Part shown: in pieces, positions 1 to 7,500 of the stretch
How positions within the stretch are numbered: the stretch's first letter is position 1
Layout: the number at the start of each line of letters is the position of its first letter
Assembly: GCF_000003815.2 (NCBI RefSeq)
Contig: NC_049994.1
Span: forward strand, 1,747,233 to 1,768,618
Direction: 5' to 3'
DNA length: 21,386 nt
DNA from: Branchiostoma floridae
Lineage: Eukaryota; Chordata; Leptocardii; Amphioxiformes; Branchiostomatidae
Notes under the pieces: model-generated
Told to the model about the DNA's origin: nothing
What the model saw: only the letters and a program-made list of their open reading frames with translations
Databases searched by the model: none
Position numbers and translations under genes: made by a program

Positions 1-434
1 TCTAAAAGTAACACGAAAAGAAAAGTAAGGAAACGTTATTTGGGTGGATCATTATCGGTCGTTATTTCTTTGCCAGTTGCTCTGTGTCCTTGGAAAGCTT
101 TCTTTTCTACACTTTCAAATGACAACACAGCCTCGCCTCACGTGACCAGTGTACCCGTTGTTTTTCGGGCCACGTGACCATCTTATTCTGAACTAGCGCA
201 AAATGGTGAATACTATTTGAAAGAAAGTCTTCTCACCAGGAAAGTTTTATCGTCATTTGTACCGGTCTTAATTCTATATCCTTAACACATTTTATCACAA
301 TGTTTTATCACAATGTATGATAATTATGGTTCTTTGAAAAAGGTTGGTAAGTTTAGATGAGGTACCATTTTAATTCGGAACAGACAGGGTATGCATTGCG
401 ATAACGGGACTAGTGCCAGTAAAATACAACACTT
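1..434. other. Left edge, non-coding; paired CACGTGAC motifs
   Basis: No exon is recognised here. Two E-box motifs, CACGTGACC, sit at about 139-147 and 172-180. The direct repeat ttttatcacaatg occurs twice near 290-315. The stretch is probably part of the first intron of the transporter. Confidence 0.4.
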
Positions 435-1386
435 TTAACCCTCATCCGACCGTATGGGGTCATTTTTGACCCCAGGCGTATATTTTTATCTGCCAAAGCA
501 AATTTTTCATCGGAGAAAAAAATCCTTCCATGAATTTGTTAATATACATGTCTTACAGCATCTACCAATTTTTCACTGAGTTTTGTCCTTTATTGTATAA
601 GCTATTCTTGAAAGTTTGTGTCTGGTTCGGTGGGGTCAAAAATGACCCCAGCCAATTATGAATCATTAATTACGTAAATATCAAGAAATTTCAATAAAAT
701 AACAGGCATTCCTCATCATTGCTATTACAGCAACAAGATAAAGTTGTTTAGATGAGTAAACACCGAATATTTTGAAAGAAATATAGTTTTTTTAGTGTAA
801 AACACAGTTTTTAGACATTATGCATAAATTATGATAATGAGCACTAACTACCTATGCTAATGAAAGTGAAAATGTTTCTAATTAATTAAAAAAACAATAT
901 ACGGACAGAATGTGCAGAAGGAACCTACAAGAAACATCTTTGCGGGAAAATAGACAAGAGTTATTGTATGTATGTATTTAGGTGACAGAGTATGGTGCAT
1001 AATTAAGTAATAAATTCGTTACTTTTCACAAATATTGTATCTTTTTTTGTCAAAAAACATGATTATGCCATCAGCATTCTTGTAGCATCAAACTTATCGA
1101 TTAAAAATTGCTAAGACAAAAACATTGTTAAAGTAAGTGGAGTATGGTAGATTTTTAGAGCAAAAGATGGTTTCTCCTTATTTTCTGCATAAATTATGAT
1201 AATGAGTAAACATTACTGCCATCAAAACTTGTCAAAATATTTTTCATAGCTTGGTGAAACATTAAATCCATACAAATGACAAAATAAGCCAGCAGAAATA
1301 TGTCTATGAGCAAAACAAAATGGGGTCAAAAATGACCCCATACGGTCAGATTTGTCGTAAAAATGTACCGGTCGGATGAGGGTTAA
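435..1386. mobile_element. piggyBac-like MITE with TTAA target duplication
   Basis: TTAA at 435-438 and 1383-1386 flanks perfect 14-bp inverted ends, ccctcatccgaccg at 439-452 and its complement at 1369-1382. CCC-type ends at TTAA are typical of the piggyBac superfamily. An inner inverted repeat pairs about 448-474 with 1321-1346. The interior is AT-rich, has no transposase and carries a 21-bp direct repeat at 821-841 and 1186-1206. Confidence 0.85.
455..1340. repeat. Three identical 20-bp palindromes inside the MITE
   Basis: TGGGGTCATTTTTGACCCCA lies at 455-474, and its reverse complement at 631-650 and 1321-1340. Each is GGGGTCA and TGACCCC separated by four A/T bases. The first and third belong to the inverted ends; the middle one is internal. 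Confidence 0.9.
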
Positions 1387-1466
1387 GGCGTAGAGCATCG
1401 AAAGGCATGTGAACAATGTCTCCCGTCGCCATTTGGAGAAAGTTAAAGCTAAACTTTGTTTTGCAG

Positions 1467-1570
1467 TTCGACCTTGTGTGCCAGAGAAAATGGCTGAACA
1501 ACTTGGCACAGTCCATTCTCATGGTAGGGGTGCTATTTGGATCGGTTCTTTTTGGAGATCTATCAGACAG
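1467..1570 (+). CDS. SLC22-like exon a (TM2)
   Basis: The acceptor is tttgttttgcag and the donor is AG|gtaggt. It starts in phase 0 and ends in phase 2. It encodes [16 protein letters not shown], then TM2 and the GDLSDR half of the MFS signature, which is completed by the next exon. The 104-nt length is what I recall for the equivalent vertebrate exon. Nothing resembling the preceding SLC22 exon is visible in 1-1466. Confidence 0.93.
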
Positions 1571-4500
1571 GTAGGTTTATCGTGTAACGAACAAGCAAGG
1601 CACACAATCTGCAAGTTACTTGTAGTAAATAGCTGCCTTAGTTTTCAATATTCCAGCAGTGGATTTTTTTAAAACGCACGTCTTATGATTACGTAATGTG
1701 TTTATTTGTGATTACTGATTAGTTTGTCTATATGGAATTAAAAGAAATGTGGTAAAGTTTTGTTTTCATTTGAGCACCTTCCTTAAGCTAAAGGCACAAC
1801 CCGCCGAGCTTGTCCGTACGTTTTTTGGGGGAGGCCACGTCCGCCACGTATTTCTGAAAACGTGGGGAACGACTGGCAAGGGAGGGAGTACGTCAACGCA
1901 CGTCCCTCGCACGGTTGCACAAGGTTGTCCCATGGCACACAAAGTTTTGCCTGCACGTTAAGTTCTACGGCGTGTCTGCGTGCTTCCAAATCCGTCGGAT
2001 TCCCTACGAGTTCGTATGGAGGCAGTACTTACCACTTAAGGCCCCCTCTCACTTGACGTGCGGCACGCTTGCGGCATTGCTGCGTTCGAAAACGCAGATG
2101 TACCGCCACGGAACCTAGAGGTGCCGCAAGCAAACCTAGAGGTGCCGCAAGCAAACCTAGAAGTGCCGCAAGCAAGCGCGACGTTTTTTAAAAAGTTTAA
2201 AAATAACGCAAGTGGCAAGATGCCGCAACAGTGCCGCAACAGTGCCGCAACAGTGCCGCAACAGTGCCGCAACGGTGCCCCAACAGTGCCGCCACCATGC
2301 CCCAAACAGTATCAAGGATATATTTTGCCTATTTTACACCAAGAATCAAAAGTAAACATCATTTTATCACCGAAAAACTATTTTAGATGCATTTCTAATA
2401 ATTTTACAGCGGTTTTCGATCCAGTTAAAACACTGCGAATTCCAGAAAACTTACCTTGTATCCGTATTCAGAGTTAACTTAAAAATACATCTTTTGATTT
2501 ATTTAATGGAAAGTAGGTCAGTATTTTATACTTGAAAACAAAAAATAAGTAACTGGTTTATCGATTAACCTACGGATGTAGAGATAAAGGTTATCGTACA
2601 ACGTTCAAAAAGAAATTATTTATGTTGGATGATAACGAGTTTGCGTTTGCGCTATAACGTTACAAGCTAATCATTGCTGGTAGCCTGCCACCGATAAAAT
2701 ACAAAATTGCAGTCATTCAGACCCATGGGCCATATTTTTCTCACTTTTTACAAATATGATAGACTTAGACATCAATAGGCTGGCAAGCCATCCGCCGACA
2801 ATGAAAATACTCAGCGTCATACAAAAAAAGCATGAAATATCAAACATTTTCATTTTAGAAATTTGCAAAATTGGTGAATAAACATATAAACATACATAAT
2901 TACACATAACGTTACATGGTGCAAAACGTACACATCGAGTGAAATCTGGTATATAGTTCGTGTCCGTTCATTTGGGTCATTTCCTTTACTGTAAAAGTCT
3001 TTCAAGGTTATTTATAGCATATGTACCATATAATTCATTATCATAAGGGAAATCTTTTCATTATAAATCTCATTTTGGGGCATTCTCATCATTTTACGGT
3101 GATTTTTCATAAATTGACAACGCTGCAATTGTCAATAACATGTTCATTTAGTCTAGAAACGCAACAGTGCCGCACGTCAGTGTGAGTGCAAGACAAAATC
3201 GGCGAAATTAACACAACAGTGCCGCAGTGAACGAACGCAGCAATCGCACGTCTAGTGAGAGGGGGCCTTAACGGATACCAAAAGATTGCCCACGTTTTGG
3301 CACGTAGACAGCTCGTATTTGCACGTACGGTGGCTTTCGCCCTTAGTTTTACGTTGAGTCTAATCTAGTCATTCATGAATTATATTTACGTTCAGATGGT
3401 CACATACTTACCTTACATTATGATCTGGTATTAGCATCTAGTCATATGTAATTTCATACAATCTCGTCTCTATACTTCAATTGCAAATTACCTGATTTTG
3501 TATCTTTTTTGTCTCGACCTCTGACTACTTCGACTCTGATTTTGAGTTCACCTTATCTGAGTTTTGTGTTATTTCAGTTTATTCATTTTGATCATTCTAA
3601 TTCAAATGACTGGACTCGAGGAAGAGTAGTGATTTTATGCACTAATTCAGATCCACATAAATGAAGCCAAAAATTGCAAAATGTGTTTTGGGGGCTAGCA
3701 ATGAATGGCCAGATTTCCAATTTCTCAATTGTTGTTCTAGGTTTGGGAGAAAATGGACGTTCTTCAGAGTGTTGAGTCTTCAAGTAATATTCGGCGTGGC
3801 GAACGCCTTCACCCACAGCTACGTCACGTTCGTGTTTCTAAGGTTCCTGGTGGGAGCCTGCGCCTACCCTGTCTTCATGATCGCTTTTGTTATTGGTAAG
3901 TACAATATTTCCGACACATTCTAACATCAACTGTCTTAAGTCTAGAATGTACAATGCATGAAGTCTTCTTAATTTTGGCACTCAGATGCCGGGCAAAAAA
4001 AGTTTATCTCCCTTACCAGCGGATGGCTAAAAAGATGTAGGGCCGGCATTTTTGGTAGGGTCAGTCGGGAGTTTTTTCCGATGTCTCATTCGCATTTCTA
4101 CGAGAATCTAATATATTCTGTGTTATCATGAATGGAATTCGTCTATAGGCTGCAGCTGTATTACACATAAAAGGAAATCTGTATATATTTTTTTCATTCA
4201 CCAGGACAGGAGATTGTCGGACCTTCGAAGCGTGCGTTAGCCGGAAGTGTGATAGAGCTGGCCTTTGGAGCTGCCATCATGGTGTTAGCTGGTCTGGCCT
4301 ACGCCATTCGGGAATGGACCTTCCTGCAGCTCGCCATCACACTGCCCAGCGCTGTCTGCATCTTGTCGTGGTGGTGAGCGTCAAAGTTCCTCTTCACACA
4401 CGGCAAGCAAGCAATTCGCTGAAAGGACCAATTCGGATCGTTATTTTTGTGAATGTGAACAGCTCTATTCGGGATTGATTCGAAGTTATCTAATCCACAG

Positions 4501-7500
4501 CCGAGTTTTGTTAAAATGGAGTTAACTGGCAGCGTCCCGTAGGTGTGTCAGGCTTCAACGCAAGCTATATTTGAGTTGAAAGCTATTCGCATAGATTTTG
4601 CTGAGTTTGAACAGGGACAAACTGACATGATTTGACGTATCGCTCGTTTCGCGAATTCGGCATACGGCATCACAAATGTTCTCTTTAGATAAGAAGAAGT
4701 CCAATAAGCAACAAAATCAAGTTTCCAACATTAGAGGCAATTGATAAAATGAGTAATTTGATCTATAAAACAAGAATTACGGAAACCTCATATCTACAAG
4801 AAGTAATTAAAAATTCCATCCTAAATATTACATTGCTGCTCAGCGACACAAAGGACTAAGAAAATACCAACGCAACCTCTTGTGGTAGGTGTCATATTTC
4901 CCAGGATGCCAAGCAAGTCAATATCGAATATGGCGACGATCATATAATGTAACGTCAATAAGTGTAGATTGGTAACATTTCTCTGGACTCAAATTACATA
5001 TCCCCGGGCACCATGGCCGGGCAGCAACCATGATTTATTTCCATGTAGGTAATGGCATGCGATAACACGTGGGTTGTACGAGAGAGAAAAAATCGAATCT
5101 CTGACTGTTGCTGCACGTTATATTTAGGATAACACTTTTCAATGTCGCGCAGTCATTGTTTCTGTCATCAACACTACTATGGTTTACCGCTTACCGGTCC
5201 CTTGGCCGGGGGTGGTCGTGGGGGTGCTTAGCTGCTGAGCACACTGCCTCCCTCCATCTCTCTCTGTCGTGAGCCAACGCTTGGGTGCTGGCAATAGGCA
5301 GGCCAGTCCATTCTTTAGTGTTTTAAAAACTGCCAAATAACAATATTTTTGTTACTCTCTCTTTTGTACCCCTAGGTTGGTACCAGAGTCTCCACGATGG
5401 CTGATCGCTAGAGGGAGGTTAGAAGAGGCGATGGACATCATTCAGCTGATGGCCAAGAGAAACGGGAAGACTCTACCTTCTGATATACGTCTAGAAAATA
5501 AGACACAGGTAGTCACTTTGGCAAACAGTCTGTCTGCTATAGTAGAAATATCAACATCAACAGATATATGTTTGCACATACTGCCGTGTGGCGTGAAGGC
5601 AGGGTGTTGGCCAACAACCCAGAAGCCATGGGCTCGAATCCGTTGATATGTTTTCGATCTTCTGCTCTTGGGAAAGGCTCATTGCTTACTTCGTTCAAGT
5701 CGAAATGAGTACCTAGCAGTACCTAGCTATTTAAAAATGGGACTAATTGGCCAGGAGATTCATTCCAAGAGAAGGATACATCCAGCCTCTCTAAGGGTAA
5801 TCTCTGCCATACACTTCAGGTCGCTAGAAAAATAGTGGAAATTGGCCAACCGGATAGATAACACGCCAGAGGCGTTAGTCGACCAGAGGAGTAGAGCTTG
5901 AAACCTTGGAATGGAGAATTCACAGAAAGTGTAACCTTTCCGCGGATTTAATCTCCTGGCCTATCATTCCCTTTCTTGGCGAAGTCTACTATCCATTGCC
6001 CCATGTAAGGGCTTGGTGCAGACCGGTTTGTTTTGTTGACATGTTGATGTTGCCCTGTAGACGATGACTCGAGGCCAGCATAGCGCCCTGGATCTTGTGC
6101 GTACTCCCAACATGATGAAGAAATCCACTCTGATATTCTTCAACTGGTAAGTTTGCAACAATACAATAAATAGGAGACAGAAATGATTATTATCTAAAAT
6201 TACTTAACGTTTGGTGCAATGATGCTCTGAACTTAATTCATTGTGCGTATTTTATTATCTTCTTTATCCTTTTTCCTTTTGTTTAATGTAATGTAATATT
6301 TTTATTCGCAGTCATGTACTTATTGCAAAGCATTTTGCTGATTCTTGAACTGTTTGGTTTTGCCTTCGCCTAATCACGAGAGATTACATTCTTGTTGTAT
6401 ATCTCTTTACATTGAATTCTAATTCATCGTATCATTATAACAAGTTTATTGCAAATTCTTGCCCGTGGGCTAATTGCAGGTAACATACAAGATTCAAACA
6501 GTGTAAAATACAATGTCACAAGTGTCTAGTACTCTAGTTTAAAACTAGTAAAGCTAACTCTAGATCCTGGGTTATTGGATTAAACTCCTTTTTTGAAGAC
6601 AGTGGAAGACGAAAGATCCCACCTTTTCTATTATGTGTGGGTTTGTTTTCAAGGAGAATTGTTTTCTTTTTGTCATTGAATGTTTGGGTGGAATTTAATG
6701 GCCTCTTTGAACAGCTCTTTTCTTTTTTTGATTATAGAAAGAGCAGTTTGACATAAAATGTGGTTCGTCTTCCACCACGTTTGACGTACATTGTTTGCAC
6801 GTTCTTTCACACACGGGTAGCCTCTTGTACCGCCCTCTCTCAATTTCGAGAGGGTGGGAACTAATTCTAATTTTGCTGAATGCCGAGCGTAAATAAAAAT
6901 TATCTAATTCTAAGTATTTTTCCATACTATGTGCTGTTTTACAGGTCTTATAAAATCTTAGCTTACCAGTATCTACACTCAAGTTATGACACCATATACA
7001 CCTCGGGGCGGGTCATTAATCATGTACTTGATGGTCTCCTTTACCCATAGGTTTGCTGTGACCATCATGTACTACGGCCTGTCCCTCAGCACCGGGGACC
7101 TGGCCGGAGACGACTATGTTAACTTTTTCCTGGTCGGCGTGGTGGAAGTACCTGGCTATCTGACGTCATATCTCGTGATTGACAGGCTCGGACGCCGAGT
7201 GCCGCACATGTTGTACATGGTGGTGGGAGGAGTGGCGTGTGTCGCTGCAGCCTTCATACCTAAACGTGAATATAACATATCATTCACTATGCAATACATG
7301 TACATCCAGCAGGTACCCGTCGTTGTAATGAGGCTGCTGTAACGATAACGTGCTTCAGGCGCCTTAAGCTAAGGGCACAGCCTGCCGTACGTGCAGATAC
7401 GTGCTGTCTACGTGCCAAAACGTGGGCAATCATTTGGGATCCGGAAGTGGTAAGTAATGCCTCCGTACGTACGAACTCGACTCGGATTTTGACACGCCGT

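Larger units (their letters stand above)
2036..3271. mobile_element. Nested TTAA-flanked element inserted in MITE A
   Basis: TTAA at 2036-2039 and 3268-3271 flanks inverted ends ggccccctctcact/agtgagagggggcc. Homology extends inward to about 40 bp, through acgtgcg and tgctgcgttcg. The element is 1228 bp and has no transposase. A 139-codon open frame at 2058-2477 arises from internal tandem repeats and is not called as a gene. The central part, about 2300-3150, is AT-rich and featureless. Confidence 0.85.
1784..3350. mobile_element. MITE family A, copy 1, split by a nested element
   Basis: The left end (ttaagctaaaggcacaacc) and the right end (ggctttcgcccttagttt) are diverged inverted repeats. 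The body is rich in ACGT-containing words. It is the same family as 7364-7655 in opposite orientation: tgcccacgttttggcacgta and gaggcagtacttaccact have close counterparts there. The body is interrupted at 2036-3271 by another element. Confidence 0.85.

Noticed and set aside
2058-2477. 139-codon plus-strand open frame with NLEVPQA repeats
   Set aside because: It is produced by the 21-bp and 11-bp tandem repeats inside the nested element; no conserved domain follows them.
5509-5646. Extension of transporter exon d past 5508
   Set aside because: The frame enters SINE-like sequence and stops; the CAG|gtagtc donor joins cleanly to the next exon.
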